Under the pieces are notes generated by a model. It did no database searches. It worked only from the letters and a program-made list of their open reading frames with translations, and was not told where the DNA came from. DNA of 64,000 nt from Actinomycetes bacterium (GTDB lineage: Bacteria > Actinomycetota > Acidimicrobiia > Acidimicrobiales > RAAP-2): assembly GCA_021837305.1 (NCBI GenBank), contig JAKBGV010000002.1, positions 1-64,000 of the forward strand. The letters are read 5' to 3'. Below, one piece after another: positions 44,079 to 53,381 of the stretch; position 1 is the stretch's first letter; each line of letters starts with the position of its first letter. The position numbers were made by a program, and so were the translations under genes.

Positions 44079-44695
44079 CCCAGATCGTCGCCATCGACGG
44101 CCCGGCCGGTTCGGGCAAGTCCACGGTCGCACGGGCTCTTGCCAGGGCGCTCGGATGGTCATTCCTCGACACCGGGGCGATGTATCGCGCGGTCACGGCT
44201 GAGGTGTTGCGCCGCGGCATCGACCCCGCCGACGCTGACGCGGTCGCCGAGGTCGCCGCAGGGGCGTCGATCAGCACGGTGCCCCAGGTGACGATCAACG
44301 GCATCGACGTCGAGGAGGTGATCCGCAATGAGCCGGTAAACGTCGCGGTCTCGACGGTATCGGCGAACCCCGCGGTGCGCCGCGCCATGGTCACCCGGCA
44401 GCGGGCCTGGGCGGCCGCCCAGACGACCGGCACCGTCGTCGAGGGCCGCGACATCGCGACGGTGGTCTTTCCCGACGCGCGCCTGAAGGTCTACCTGACG
44501 GCCTCGCTTGACGAACGGGCACGCCGCCGAGGCGACGAGGGCGTGTCATCGGTGACCCGACGCGACAGCGCTGATCGCGAAAGGGTCGCCTCGCCGCTGC
44601 GTCAGGCGAGCGACGCCGTCGTCATCGACACGACCGACCTGTCCATTGATCAAGTGGTAGAAGAGATCGTGAGATGGCTGAAGACACCGAACTGA
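44075..44695 (+). CDS. cmk: Cytidylate kinase
   Basis: Phosphorylates CMP and dCMP. The 206-aa protein has P-loop VAIDGPAGSGKSTVARALA, then FLDTGAMYRAVTAEVLRRG, VVEGRDIATVVFPDARLKVYLTAS and TRRDSADRERVASPL, all diagnostic. ATG 44075 overlaps the aroA stop; the track start at 44003 is inside aroA. The 3' end overlaps the acyltransferase gene by 22 bp. Confidence 0.95.
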   Translation: MTQIVAIDGPAGSGKSTVARALARALGWSFLDTGAMYRAVTAEVLRRGIDPADADAVAEVAAGASISTVPQVTINGIDVEEVIRNEPVNVAVSTVSANPAVRRAMVTRQRAWAAAQTTGTVVEGRDIATVVFPDARLKVYLTASLDERARRRGDEGVSSVTRRDSADRERVASPLRQASDAVVIDTTDLSIDQVVEEIVRWLKTPN

Positions 44696-45336
44696 TTCTC
44701 AATCCTGACAAGACCCCGCTGTACCGGGTCATCGCGGCCATCTTGACGGCACTGTCGTGGCTGCTGTTCCGCCCCCGGGTGCGCGGGAGCGAGAACATCC
44801 CGCGTTCCGGGCCGGTCTTGATCGCGCCGGTGCATCGCTCCAATGTGGACTTCGTCTTCACGTTGTTCATCTCGCCGCGCAAGGTCTTCTTCATGGCCAA
44901 GCAAGAACTCTTCCCGGTGCCGGTGCTCGGGACGCTTTTGCGTCACGTGGGCGCCTTCCCCGTAGCTCGAGGTACCGCGGACCGCGAGTCACTGCGCCTC
45001 GCCGAGGAGGTGCTGCGTCGGGGTCAGGCGCTTATTCTCTTCCCCGAGGGCGGCCGACGCGAAGGCCGCCACGTGGAGGCGTTACGCGACGGGGCGATGT
45101 TCGTCGCCTCGCGCACGGGCGCGCCCACGGTGCCCGTCGGCATCGCCGGCAGTGACCGGGCGATGCCCGCCGGGGCGAAACTCCCGCGCTTCACCCCCGT
45201 GCGCGTCGTCGTCGGCGAGCCCATCGCAGCGCCGACTGCGCCGGGACGGGTGCCCCGTTCGCTTATTGCGACCAAGACCGAGGAACTACGCGAGCGACTC
45301 GAGGTGGTCTACCACGAGGCCCTCGACGAGCGTTAG
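44674..45336 (+). CDS. 1-acyl-sn-glycerol-3-phosphate acyltransferase (PlsC family)
   Basis: A 220-aa phospholipid-synthesis acyltransferase. Block I is LIAPVHRSNVDFVF (HxxxxD), block III is ALILFPEGGRREGRH and block IV is APTVPVGIAGSDRAMP. One N-terminal hydrophobic segment (LYRVIAAILTALSWLLF) anchors it to the membrane. It follows cmk with a 22-bp overlap, an order also found in other actinobacteria (cmk-plsC-der). Confidence 0.9.
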   Translation: MAEDTELILNPDKTPLYRVIAAILTALSWLLFRPRVRGSENIPRSGPVLIAPVHRSNVDFVFTLFISPRKVFFMAKQELFPVPVLGTLLRHVGAFPVARGTADRESLRLAEEVLRRGQALILFPEGGRREGRHVEALRDGAMFVASRTGAPTVPVGIAGSDRAMPAGAKLPRFTPVRVVVGEPIAAPTAPGRVPRSLIATKTEELRERLEVVYHEALDER

Positions 45337-46133
45337 CGCTCGCGCCACCAGGTGCCGAAGACGACCCTCGTGTAGCGGAACCCGAAGAGCCAGTTGGCGC
45401 CCTTCTTGGTGGTGCCGGATCGGCGCGGGTGCCAGACGGTGGGAACTTCGGCCGCGCGCCAGCCGCGCTTCAGGCAGGTGATCAACAGCTCGGCGGTCTG
45501 GTACTGGTCCTGGGTGAGACGGTCCACCACGTCGGCGAGCATGGTGACGCGTAGGGCTCGATAGCCCGTCGAGGTGTCAGTGAGGTTCGCCCCGGTCATG
45601 CGGTTCATGATGAAGGAGAAGAACCACACACCGGTCTTGCGGAAACGGTCCGAGGTCTCATCGACCCCAAGGCGACGTGAGGCGACGACGAAATCGGCCT
45701 CGTCACGCAACAGGGGAGCGAGCACGTCGGGCATCTCGGCCGGGTCGTTCTGACCGTCGGCGTCTAGGGTGACCACGAACTCGACCTGGTTGTCAATGCA
45801 GTAGCGATAGGTAACCTGCAGGGCGACACCGTGCCCGAGGTTCACGGGGAACTCAATCACTTTCACGCCGGGGTAGTTGCGCGCGATGGCCGCGGTTCGG
45901 TCCTCGCCGCCATCGACGACGACGAGCGTGGTGTAGGGGCGACCGTTCATAGTCGCGGGCATCTGGTCCAAGACCGAACCGATGTTCCCCTCCTCCTCGT
46001 ACGCACAGATCGAGGCGACGATGGCCTCGGGCTTGAAGTCCGGGTACTCCTGGTGGAAACGGGTCATCGCCTGGTCGATCGCGTACGACCGAAGTTTCGC
46101 CAGCCGACGTGTCTCGAGATCGTGTTTTGCCAT
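45333..46133 (-). CDS. Family 2 glycosyltransferase (dolichol-phosphate-mannose-synthase-like)
   Basis: A 266-aa GT-A fold enzyme. EAIVASICAYEEEGNIGSVLDQM starts the nucleotide-sugar domain, LVVVDGGEDRTAAIAR follows, and FVVTLDADGQNDPAEMPDVL has the DxD-type motif (DAD). DTSTGYRALRVTML and QTAELLITCLKRGWRAAEVPTVWHPRRSG continue the DPM1/Ppm1 pattern. It has no membrane helices. The donor is probably GDP-mannose or another sugar transferred to a polyprenol phosphate; not provable here. It overlaps the convergent plsC stop by 4 bp. Confidence 0.82.
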   Translation of the reverse strand: MAKHDLETRRLAKLRSYAIDQAMTRFHQEYPDFKPEAIVASICAYEEEGNIGSVLDQMPATMNGRPYTTLVVVDGGEDRTAAIARNYPGVKVIEFPVNLGHGVALQVTYRYCIDNQVEFVVTLDADGQNDPAEMPDVLAPLLRDEADFVVASRRLGVDETSDRFRKTGVWFFSFIMNRMTGANLTDTSTGYRALRVTMLADVVDRLTQDQYQTAELLITCLKRGWRAAEVPTVWHPRRSGTTKKGANWLFGFRYTRVVFGTWWRER

Positions 46134-46270
46134 CCCTACTCTTTCTCCGTCACCGCCGTGATCGCCCGGTAAAAGCCCAGGACGCGGGTGGTGGCCAGCG
46201 CAACAGGCACCTTGCGATACTAGTCCTCATGCCGCTTACAGCCTGGACCGACGCCACACGCGTCATCGCG

Positions 46271-47308
46271 CTATCGCGAGCTGGCCGCGAGTACCTGGGC
46301 CGCCGTGAAGTCCCGGTCGCTCTGACCGTCGAACCCCGACGCGACCGGAGTCTGGAAGACGACGTCGAGCAGCGCGGCGAGCGCCCGAAGGATCTCGCGC
46401 AACTCGGGCGGCGGCGGGAAGTACTCGTCTTCGACAGTCTCGGCGTGAACCTCGACGCCCGCGGCGGGGTCGAGGACGGCGAGGACGTCGTTCACGATCG
46501 ATTCGGGAGCCGACGCGCCCGCGGTCACTGCGACGACGCCTGACAAGTCGTCGGGCAGGTCCTGAGCCCCATTGACACGCAGGACCCGTGAACAGCCCGC
46601 GGCGGCGGCGACCTTGGCCAGCGCCACAGTGTTGGAGGAATTGGCCGACCCGATCACGACCACCGCGTCGGCCTCCGCGCAGATCGCGCGCAACGCCGCC
46701 TGGCGGTTGGTGGTGGCGAAGCAGAGGTCGCTGCGGTTCGGCATCCAGATGTCGGGGAACCGCTCAAGCGCGTTGTCGCGGATGTCCTGCCACTCGTCGA
46801 GGCTGAGGGTGGTCTGGCTGAGCAGCGCGAATGGCCCCGTCTGATCGCCCAGCGCGTCGATGTCCTCGACGGACTCGATCAGATGCACCGACTCGGGTGC
46901 GACCGCCATCGTGCCGACCGCTTCCTCGTGGCCCTCGTGACCGACGTAGAGCACGGTGTAGCCCTTTCGGGCGCGAACCTTCAGCTCGTGGTGCACCTTC
47001 GTCACGAGTGGACAGACGGCGTCGACGACCGTGCCACCAGCTGCCTTGGCGAGCTCGATGACCGAGGGCGGTGACCCGTGAGCGCTGAGCATGACCGGGG
47101 CACCCGCCGGAACGTCCGCCACGTCGTCGACGAAGACGACGCCGAGTGATCGGAAGTGGTCCACGACGAAGCGATTGTGAACAATCTCGTGGTAGCAGTA
47201 CACCGGCGCGGCGAAGATGCGGGTCATCCAGTCGAGGGCTTTGATCGCCTTCTCGACACCCGCGCAGAACCCACGCGGCGCCGCGAGTATGACTCGGTCA
47301 ACGGGCAC
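46271..47308 (-). CDS. ispH: 4-hydroxy-3-methylbut-2-enyl diphosphate reductase
   Basis: Last step of the MEP isoprenoid pathway, an iron-sulfur enzyme. The 345-aa protein has the cluster cysteines in PRGFCAGVEKAI, VVDAVCPLVTKVH and RSDLCFATTNRQ, and substrate-binding residues in CYHEIVHNRFVV, MLSAHGSPPSV, VGHEGHEEAVGTM, LLSQTTLSLDEW and VIGSANSSNTVAL. GTG 47308 start. A 137-bp gap separates it from the glycosyltransferase. Length is slightly above the usual 310-320 because of a C-terminal tail. Confidence 0.96.
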   Translation of the reverse strand: MPVDRVILAAPRGFCAGVEKAIKALDWMTRIFAAPVYCYHEIVHNRFVVDHFRSLGVVFVDDVADVPAGAPVMLSAHGSPPSVIELAKAAGGTVVDAVCPLVTKVHHELKVRARKGYTVLYVGHEGHEEAVGTMAVAPESVHLIESVEDIDALGDQTGPFALLSQTTLSLDEWQDIRDNALERFPDIWMPNRSDLCFATTNRQAALRAICAEADAVVVIGSANSSNTVALAKVAAAAGCSRVLRVNGAQDLPDDLSGVVAVTAGASAPESIVNDVLAVLDPAAGVEVHAETVEDEYFPPPPELREILRALAALLDVVFQTPVASGFDGQSDRDFTAAQVLAASSR

Positions 47309-47380
47309 GTCGTCAGCCTAGTGAGTCGCCCCGAGGTGGCGACCCGTCGGTTCGACGCAAGGCGCTAGTAGGCTAGACCA

Positions 47381-48757
47381 GTGTCCAAGGTCCGTATCGC
47401 GTCCATCGCGCTGTCGTCGCCCGCCGGTGGGGCGGATCTTTGCGTCGGTGACGAGTTATTAACCATCAACGGGCGCGCGCCGACCGACATCATCGAATAC
47501 CAGCAGCTAATCGACGGCGCCAACGTCACGCTGCTCGTCAAACGCGACGGGGACCTGCTCGAGCGCAAGGTGGTCATCGACAAGGAGCCCGGTCAACCAC
47601 TGGGTCTGGCCATCGATTCGGCGGTGTTCGACCGGATTCGTACGTGTGACAACCACTGTTCGTTCTGCTTCATCTACCAGTTGCCCAAGGGCATGCGTCG
47701 CTCGCTCTACGTGAAGGACGACGACTTTCGCCTGTCATTCCTCTACGGCAACTACACGACGCTCACCCGTTTCACCGAGTTCGACCTGGAGCGGGTCATC
47801 GAGGAGGGACTGTCGCCGCTCTACGTCTCGGTGCACACGACCGACCCCGAATTGCGCGCGTCCATGCTGCGTAACCCGAGAGGCGCGACGAGCCTGCGCT
47901 GGTTGCGCGAACTACTGCGCGCTGGCATCACCGTGCACGTCCAAGTCGTGGTCTGTCCCGAGGTCAACGACGGCGACCACCTGGAACAAACCATGCAGGA
48001 CATCTTGAGTCAGTACCCGCGCGTCGCCTCGGTGGCGTTAGTGCCCGTCGGGGTGAGTGACTTCTCGGCCGAGGCGACGATGCGTTCTCACCGCGCCGAC
48101 GAGGCCCGCCACGTCATCGACCTCGTCGCCCGGTATCGCGATCTGGCCCGTGACCTGGTGGGCAAGGCGCTCTTCTACGCGAGTGATGAGTTCTACCTGG
48201 TCGCGGGGACCACACCGCCGGGCGAGGAGTTCTACGACAGCCTCGACGAGGCCGAGAACGGGATCGGCATGGTGGCGGCCTTCACGAAGAGCTTCGCCGA
48301 GCGTCTGCCGATGGCGACCCTCGGCTCGGGCTTCTTCCAGTCGGTCGACGGCGCGCCGGCGTGGGGCTACCGCGCCGTGCGCGGTGGTGGCGATGGCACC
48401 GACGGCGACGGCCGGGTGGTCGTGCTGAGTGGCGAGTACGCGGCGCCGCTGCTTCGCGAGATGCTCGATGACCACGGGTTCGGCGACGTCGAGGTGGTGG
48501 CGGTCGAGAACCGGTACTTCGGCGGCAATATCAAGGTCGCGGGACTGCTGACCGGCTTTGACATCGCGCGCACCCTCGAGACGCTGCCGGTCGACGCGAC
48601 CGTCCTGTTGCCCGACGTCTGTCTGTCCGAGGGGCGTTTCCTCGACGGGCTCGGTCTCGAAGACCTACCTCGACCGGTAACGACCGTGACCACCACGGGA
48701 AACGACCTTCGCGAGACGCTCGAGCGAGTACGACCGCGCAACCTGGTGAGCTCGTGA
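47381..48757 (+). CDS. DUF512 radical-SAM-like protein with N-terminal PDZ
   Basis: A 458-aa protein. It starts with a PDZ-like fold (LSSPAGGADLCVGDELLTINGRAP), then RTCDNHCSFCFIYQLPKGMRRSLYVKDDDFRLSFLYGNYTT with three close cysteines, the radical-SAM-like cluster of the DUF512 family, and a C-terminal DUF512 domain ending in a PDVCLSEGRFLDGLGLEDLP segment. Function is not established. It commonly precedes der in gram-positive genomes, and here its stop overlaps the der start by 4 bp. Confidence 0.88.
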   Translation: MSKVRIASIALSSPAGGADLCVGDELLTINGRAPTDIIEYQQLIDGANVTLLVKRDGDLLERKVVIDKEPGQPLGLAIDSAVFDRIRTCDNHCSFCFIYQLPKGMRRSLYVKDDDFRLSFLYGNYTTLTRFTEFDLERVIEEGLSPLYVSVHTTDPELRASMLRNPRGATSLRWLRELLRAGITVHVQVVVCPEVNDGDHLEQTMQDILSQYPRVASVALVPVGVSDFSAEATMRSHRADEARHVIDLVARYRDLARDLVGKALFYASDEFYLVAGTTPPGEEFYDSLDEAENGIGMVAAFTKSFAERLPMATLGSGFFQSVDGAPAWGYRAVRGGGDGTDGDGRVVVLSGEYAAPLLREMLDDHGFGDVEVVAVENRYFGGNIKVAGLLTGFDIARTLETLPVDATVLLPDVCLSEGRFLDGLGLEDLPRPVTTVTTTGNDLRETLERVRPRNLVSS

Positions 48758-50043
48758 GTCGCCCCCAGGTCGTGATCGTGGGACGGCCCAACGTGGGCAA
48801 GAGCTCGCTCGTGAACCGACTGGCGGGACGTCGCGTGGCGGTCGTCGAGGAACACCGTGGCGTCACGCGTGACCGCAAGAGCGTCGAGGTCGAGTGGCGC
48901 GGGGTCACCTTTGACCTCGTGGACACCGGTGGCTGGTTGGCCCAGGGCGACACGCTCGAGGCGAAAGTCTCTGAACAGGCCGAACGCGCCATTTCGAGCG
49001 CCGACCACGTGCTGTTAGTGGTGGATGTCGCAACGGGGCTGATGGAAGAGGACCGCCAGGCCGCACGGTGGGCCCTGCGCAGTGGACGACCGGTCTCGCT
49101 CGTAGTCAACAAGGTCGACGACGCGGTGCACGAGAGTTCGGGGTGGGAATTCTTAAGCCTCGGCGCGGGAGACCCGCACTTCGTGAGTGCGTTGCACGGT
49201 CGGGGTGCGGGCGACCTGCTCGACCACTTGGTCGATTCACTCCAGGAGGTCGCCGAGGAGTCCGAGACCGACGTCAACGACGGCGCGCTTCGCGTGGCCA
49301 TCGTCGGACGGCCCAACGTGGGTAAATCCACGCTGTTCAACAAGTTGATCGGTGAGGAGCGCTCGGTCGTGCACGACATGCCCGGCACCACGCGTGACGC
49401 GGTGGACACGGTGGTGGAGACCGACAGCGGACCGATCCGATTCATCGACACCGCCGGGATGCGCCGTCGGGCCAAGACCGAGGCCGGGCTGGAGACCTAC
49501 GCGGTGCTGCGCAGCCTCGACGCACTCGACCGCGCCGACATCGCGGTCCTCGTCATCGACGCCACCGTCGGTGCGACTGGTCAGGACCAACGGCTCGCCG
49601 AGCGCATCGCTGCGGCCGGGTGCCCGGCCATCGTCGTACTCAACAAATGGGAGCTCATCGCAACCGACGACCGCCCCGGCGTGCTCGCCACGGTCGGCGA
49701 CAAACTCGCTTTCCTGGGCGACGCCCCCGTACTCAAGACGACCGCCACGTCGGGTAAGGGCGTGCATCGACTGCTGCCGGCGCTCCAGGAGTCGGCGGCC
49801 GATTACGTCAAGCGCGTCCCCACCGGTGCGCTCAACCGTGCCATCCGCGACCTGCAGATCAAACAGCCGGCGCCCACGGGCAAGATTCGCTACGCCGTCC
49901 AGGGCGCGATCGAGCCGCCGACCTTCACCCTGTTCGTGGCGGGACGACTGCCCGCGACCTACTTGCGCTACGTGGAGCGCTCGCTTCGTGAGCGGTTTGA
50001 ACTCGGGTCCACGCCACTGCGCGTTCGGATCCGTGTTGACTGA
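48754..50043 (+). CDS. der: Ribosome-associated GTPase Der (EngA)
   Basis: A tandem-GTPase needed for 50S subunit assembly. The 429-aa protein has two G domains: G1 VIVGRPNVGKSSLVNRL and VAIVGRPNVGKSTLFNKL; G3 DTGGW and DTAGM; G4 NKVD and NKWE. A KH-like C-terminal domain follows (RAIRDLQIKQPAPTGKIRYAVQG ... RYVERSLRERFELGSTPLRVRIR). GTG 48754 start, coupled to the DUF512 gene; the stop overlaps the next ATG by one base. Confidence 0.97.
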   Translation: MSRPQVVIVGRPNVGKSSLVNRLAGRRVAVVEEHRGVTRDRKSVEVEWRGVTFDLVDTGGWLAQGDTLEAKVSEQAERAISSADHVLLVVDVATGLMEEDRQAARWALRSGRPVSLVVNKVDDAVHESSGWEFLSLGAGDPHFVSALHGRGAGDLLDHLVDSLQEVAEESETDVNDGALRVAIVGRPNVGKSTLFNKLIGEERSVVHDMPGTTRDAVDTVVETDSGPIRFIDTAGMRRRAKTEAGLETYAVLRSLDALDRADIAVLVIDATVGATGQDQRLAERIAAAGCPAIVVLNKWELIATDDRPGVLATVGDKLAFLGDAPVLKTTATSGKGVHRLLPALQESAADYVKRVPTGALNRAIRDLQIKQPAPTGKIRYAVQGAIEPPTFTLFVAGRLPATYLRYVERSLRERFELGSTPLRVRIRVD

Positions 50044-50225
50044 TGGCCAAGTGGTGTGAGACCTGCGACCGACCGGTCGAGGGTGATGTCTGTGAGGTGT
50101 GTGGCAACTCCGTCGAGGAACCGACGCCTGAGCCGATGCCGTTACGATGGAAGTTCTTCGTGGTCGCGACGGCCATCTACCTGGTCTGGCGGCTGTATCA
50201 GTTAGTCATGTGGCTGAGCCACTAG
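50043..50225 (+). CDS. Zinc-ribbon single-pass membrane peptide, 60 aa
   Basis: MAKWCETCDRPVEGDVCEVCGNSVEE has two CxxC pairs forming a zinc ribbon, followed by a Pro-rich linker and one membrane helix (KFFVVATAIYLVWRLYQLVMWL) at the C-terminus. It overlaps the der stop by one base (TGATG), so it is translationally coupled with der. A ribosome-assembly or membrane-tethering function is possible, but nothing shows it directly. Confidence 0.8.
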   Translation: MAKWCETCDRPVEGDVCEVCGNSVEEPTPEPMPLRWKFFVVATAIYLVWRLYQLVMWLSH

Positions 50226-50234
50226 GAGGTTGCA

Positions 50235-50750
50235 GTGCCCATCTACGCCCTCGGTGACCGAGTTCCCCAAATCAACCCCGACGCCTTCGTCCATCCCGAC
50301 GCGGTCGTGATCGGCGACGTACGCATCGGGGCGCAGTCCTCGGTCTGGCCCGGGGCGGTGCTCCGGGGCGACTACGGCACCATCATCGTGGGGGAGCGCA
50401 CCTCCATCCAGGACGGGACGGTCGTGCACGCGGTTGCCGAGTACCCCACCGTCATCGGCTCGGACTGCGTCGTGGGACACATCGCGCACCTCGAGGGCTG
50501 CGTCGTCCACGACGGCGCACTGATCGGCAGCGGCTCCGTGGTCCTACACGAGGTCCACGTCCACACGGGCGCGACGGTTGCCGCGGGTGCTGTGGTCCGT
50601 AATCGCACCGAGGTGCCCGAGCGCGCCCTTGCCGTCGGTGTGCCCGCTTCGATCAAGCCCGAATCCAGTGACGTCCAGGCGATCGCCGACGGGGCCGCGC
50701 TTTACGTCGCCAACGCGCGACGCTACAAAGAGGCGTTACGAACCCTCTAG
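50235..50750 (+). CDS. Gamma-class carbonic anhydrase/hexapeptide-repeat protein
   Basis: A 171-aa left-handed beta-helix trimer protein. Hexapeptide repeats run from VVIGDVRIGAQSSVWPGAVLRGD. The zinc histidines are in GTVVHAV and VGHIAHLEGCVVHDG, as in gamma carbonic anhydrases (CamH/YrdA type). GTG 50235 has SD AGGAGGTTGCA. It terminates the der operon. Activity is likely CO2 hydration, but many homologues are unproven. Confidence 0.88.
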   Translation: MPIYALGDRVPQINPDAFVHPDAVVIGDVRIGAQSSVWPGAVLRGDYGTIIVGERTSIQDGTVVHAVAEYPTVIGSDCVVGHIAHLEGCVVHDGALIGSGSVVLHEVHVHTGATVAAGAVVRNRTEVPERALAVGVPASIKPESSDVQAIADGAALYVANARRYKEALRTL

Positions 50751-50842
50751 AGTTAGATCTTCGCGCTCGGGCCTAACAAGTGCTCACCAGTCAGCGGCTC
50801 GGTGGAAAACCTGCCCCATCTGAGACCAGCCTTCCAGTCCCA

Positions 50843-51889
50843 TTAGGCGTTACTGACGGCGATCAGCCGCTCGAGTGACTGGCCGGCGCGTCCACTGCGC
50901 ACGCTCTCAGCGGCCATGTCAAAACCCTCTGACAAGTTCTCGGCCCGATCGGCTGTGATCAAGGCGAGAGCAGCGTTGGCGCACGCGACGTCGAACACGG
51001 GACCGGGCTCCCCGGCCAAGAACCGGTGCACGACGGCCACGTTGTGGGTGACGTCGGCGCCGCGAATCGCCTCGGCGGTGTGGTGCCGGCCCAGCTCAGC
51101 GGCGGCGTCGAGTCGCTCGACTCGCACGTTGTCGCCGGTGACGATGTAGACCGTCGACGGGGTGCCCAGTGAGAGCTCGTCGAGCCCGTCGTCGGCGTTT
51201 ACGAGCATCGTCTTGACGACCCCACGTGCCGCGAGGACTTCGGCCATCGACTCCAGGTGATGGCTCTGGGCGACGCCGATCACGCCGCGACCCACGCGCG
51301 CCGGATTGGCGAGCGGGCCGAGCACGTTGAAGACGGTACGAAAGCCGAGCGCGCGCCGGATCGGCGTCAAGTGGGCGAGCGCGTGGTGATAGGTCGGCGC
51401 GAAGAGGAAGCCGATGCTGGCTTCGTGGATGCAGGCGAGAACGCCGTCGACGGGAAGGTCGAGTCGTACGCCGAGCGCCTCGAGCACGTCCGCGGAGCCC
51501 ACCGAGGAGGACGCCGCGCGATTGCCGTGCTTGGCGACGGGCACGCCACAGCCGGCCACCGCGAGCGAAGCCATCGTCGAGATGTTCACCGTGTGCAGCT
51601 GGTCGCCACCGGTGCCCACGATGTCCACTGCGTCAGCGTCGAGCGTGAAGGTGGTCGCGGCGTCCACCATCGCGTCGACGAAGCCGGTCATCTCCGCGGA
51701 CGTCTCGCCCTTCGCGGTCAGGGCGGTGAGGAAACTCGCCACGAGCACGGCTTCGATGTTGCCGCCGAGGATCGCGGCCAAGGCCTCGCGCGCGCGGCTA
51801 CGGTCGAGGTCGAAACCGCGCACCAGTGGACCGAGCACGTCGCTCGTGAACTGCGCCGGACTCAAATGGGTCGACGAAGCGTCTGACAT
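50843..51889 (-). CDS. trpD: Anthranilate phosphoribosyltransferase
   Basis: Second step of tryptophan synthesis. The 348-aa enzyme has the PRPP loop DIVGTGGDQLHTVNIS, GVPVAKHGNRAASSSVGSADVLEALG and FAPTYHHALAHLTPIRRALGFRTVFNVLGPLANPA. It is encoded opposite to trpC-F-B-A, so the pathway is served by a divergent pair of transcription units; trpE/trpG are not in the window. ATG 51889 start. Confidence 0.95.
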   Translation of the reverse strand: MSDASSTHLSPAQFTSDVLGPLVRGFDLDRSRAREALAAILGGNIEAVLVASFLTALTAKGETSAEMTGFVDAMVDAATTFTLDADAVDIVGTGGDQLHTVNISTMASLAVAGCGVPVAKHGNRAASSSVGSADVLEALGVRLDLPVDGVLACIHEASIGFLFAPTYHHALAHLTPIRRALGFRTVFNVLGPLANPARVGRGVIGVAQSHHLESMAEVLAARGVVKTMLVNADDGLDELSLGTPSTVYIVTGDNVRVERLDAAAELGRHHTAEAIRGADVTHNVAVVHRFLAGEPGPVFDVACANAALALITADRAENLSEGFDMAAESVRSGRAGQSLERLIAVSNA

Positions 51890-51970
51890 TCGACCAGCGT
51901 AGTCCAGCGCACATCGACGTCATCGTGTCGTGCGAGGGGGCAATGCGACTCGTGTCGGTAGAATTCGTCG

Positions 51971-52753
51971 ATGGGGCACACCTATTTAGATGACATCGTC
52001 GCGGCACACCGCCGGGTGGTCGATGGCCGCAACTGGCGCTCGCGCCTTGACGGCGCGCCTTACGCGGGTCCGTCGTTCGCGCGCGCGTTGCGCGCCGACA
52101 CGGTCCAGGTGATCGCCGAGGTGAAGCGGCGTTCGCCGTCCAAGGGGCCACTCGCTCCCGACCTCGACCCCGCCTCGCTCGCGAGCGCGTACGTGCAGGG
52201 CGGTGCCGCCGCGATCTCGGTGCTCACTGACGAGGAGTTCTTCGGTGGTTCCCTCGACGACCTGCGCGCGGTCCGATCGGTGGTCGACCGGCCGATCCTG
52301 CGCAAGGACTTCACCATCGCCGAGAACGACGTGCTCGACGCCCGCGACGTGGGTGCCGCAGCGGTCCTCTTGATCGTGTCGGTGTTGAGTGACGAGATGT
52401 TGGCCCGGTTGATCGCACTCGCTTCGGACTGCGGCCTCGACAGTCTTGTCGAGGTGCACGACGAGTCCGAGTCTCACCGTGCACTCGCGGCCGGTGCGTC
52501 GATCGTGGGCGTGAACCAACGTGACCTGCGAAGCTTCGAGGTCGATCCCGATCGGGCGCTGCGCATCGGGGCGTCGTTGCCACCGACGATCGTCACGGTG
52601 GCCGAGTCAGGACTCGCCAGTGTCGCCGACGTCGAGCGCGTCGCCGCCGGAGGCTTTGACGCGGTCCTGGTCGGGGAGACCTTCGTGCGCAGTTCGTCAC
52701 CCGCAGCGCTCGTGGCCGAGTTCGCTGGCGTCAGGCGGAGTCCGCGTGCGTGA
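51971..52753 (+). CDS. trpC: Indole-3-glycerol phosphate synthase
   Basis: A 260-aa TIM-barrel enzyme closing the indole ring. Diagnostic parts are VIAEVKRRSPSKGPL (catalytic Lys and Glu), ISVLTDEEFFGGSLDDL, ILRKDFTIAENDVLDARDVGAAAVLLI, SLVEVHDESE, GVNQRDLRSFEVD and VAESGLAS. First gene of the trpCFBA operon; ATG 51971 lies 81 bp from the divergent trpD. No leader peptide rich in Trp or attenuator is visible in that gap. Confidence 0.96.
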   Translation: MGHTYLDDIVAAHRRVVDGRNWRSRLDGAPYAGPSFARALRADTVQVIAEVKRRSPSKGPLAPDLDPASLASAYVQGGAAAISVLTDEEFFGGSLDDLRAVRSVVDRPILRKDFTIAENDVLDARDVGAAAVLLIVSVLSDEMLARLIALASDCGLDSLVEVHDESESHRALAAGASIVGVNQRDLRSFEVDPDRALRIGASLPPTIVTVAESGLASVADVERVAAGGFDAVLVGETFVRSSSPAALVAEFAGVRRSPRA

Positions 52754-53381
52754 CCTCGATCGCCCCAGCTTCATCAAGATTTGTGGCGTCACGTCGATTG
52801 ACGACGCGGCCCTGGTACACGGCGCCGGCGCCGACGCTCTCGGGCTGATCATCGCACCCTCGCGGCGTCGCGTTACGGTCTCCGATGCGCGTGAAGTGGC
52901 CGCGTGGGCGAAGGGTCGGTTGCTGAGCGTGCTCGTCGTTCGCGAGCTCGACGACCGCGCGATCCTCGAGGCCGTCGATCGAGTCGGACCCGACGCCGTC
53001 CAACTGCACGACGGGCTCTCCACCGAACTCGCCGAAGGACTGCGCGAACGTGGTCGCCTGCTCATTCGCGCCCTCGCGATCGGAAGTGACCAGTTCTGGC
53101 AATTCGATGACGCCATCGTCGACGCCGTGCTGCTCGACGGTCAACGTCCCGGCAGCGGCGACGTGCACGGTTGGCAGGACGTAGAGCGACGCTCGTGGAC
53201 CCGACCGGTCATCGCCGCCGGGGGATTAACGTCGTCCAACGTGAGCGAGATCATCAGCCGACCGTGGGTGTGGGGCGTCGACGTCGCGAGCGGCGTCGAG
53301 GCGTCGCCCGGCCATAAGGACCGCGACGCCGTCGTAGCCTTCGTCACGAACGCGCGCGACGCGTTCGCGGGGCGCCCGTGA
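52746..53381 (+). CDS. trpF: Phosphoribosylanthranilate isomerase
   Basis: A 211-aa TIM-barrel isomerase. It has [13 protein letters not shown] (catalytic Cys), [25 protein letters not shown] and [12 protein letters not shown], with [16 protein letters not shown] at the phosphate site. Start GTG 52746 with SD GGCGGAG overlaps trpC by 8 bp; the track start at 52521 is inside trpC. It overlaps trpB by 4 bp. Confidence 0.94.
   Translation: MRDLDRPSFIKICGVTSIDDAALVHGAGADALGLIIAPSRRRVTVSDAREVAAWAKGRLLSVLVVRELDDRAILEAVDRVGPDAVQLHDGLSTELAEGLRERGRLLIRALAIGSDQFWQFDDAIVDAVLLDGQRPGSGDVHGWQDVERRSWTRPVIAAGGLTSSNVSEIISRPWVWGVDVASGVEASPGHKDRDAVVAFVTNARDAFAGRP

Noticed and set aside
46109-46543. 144-aa plus-strand ORF
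   Set aside because: Antisense to the 3' half of ispH; charged low-complexity sequence.
51890-51970. Possible trp leader/attenuator
   Set aside because: No Trp-rich leader peptide and no alternative hairpins followed by T-run could be found.
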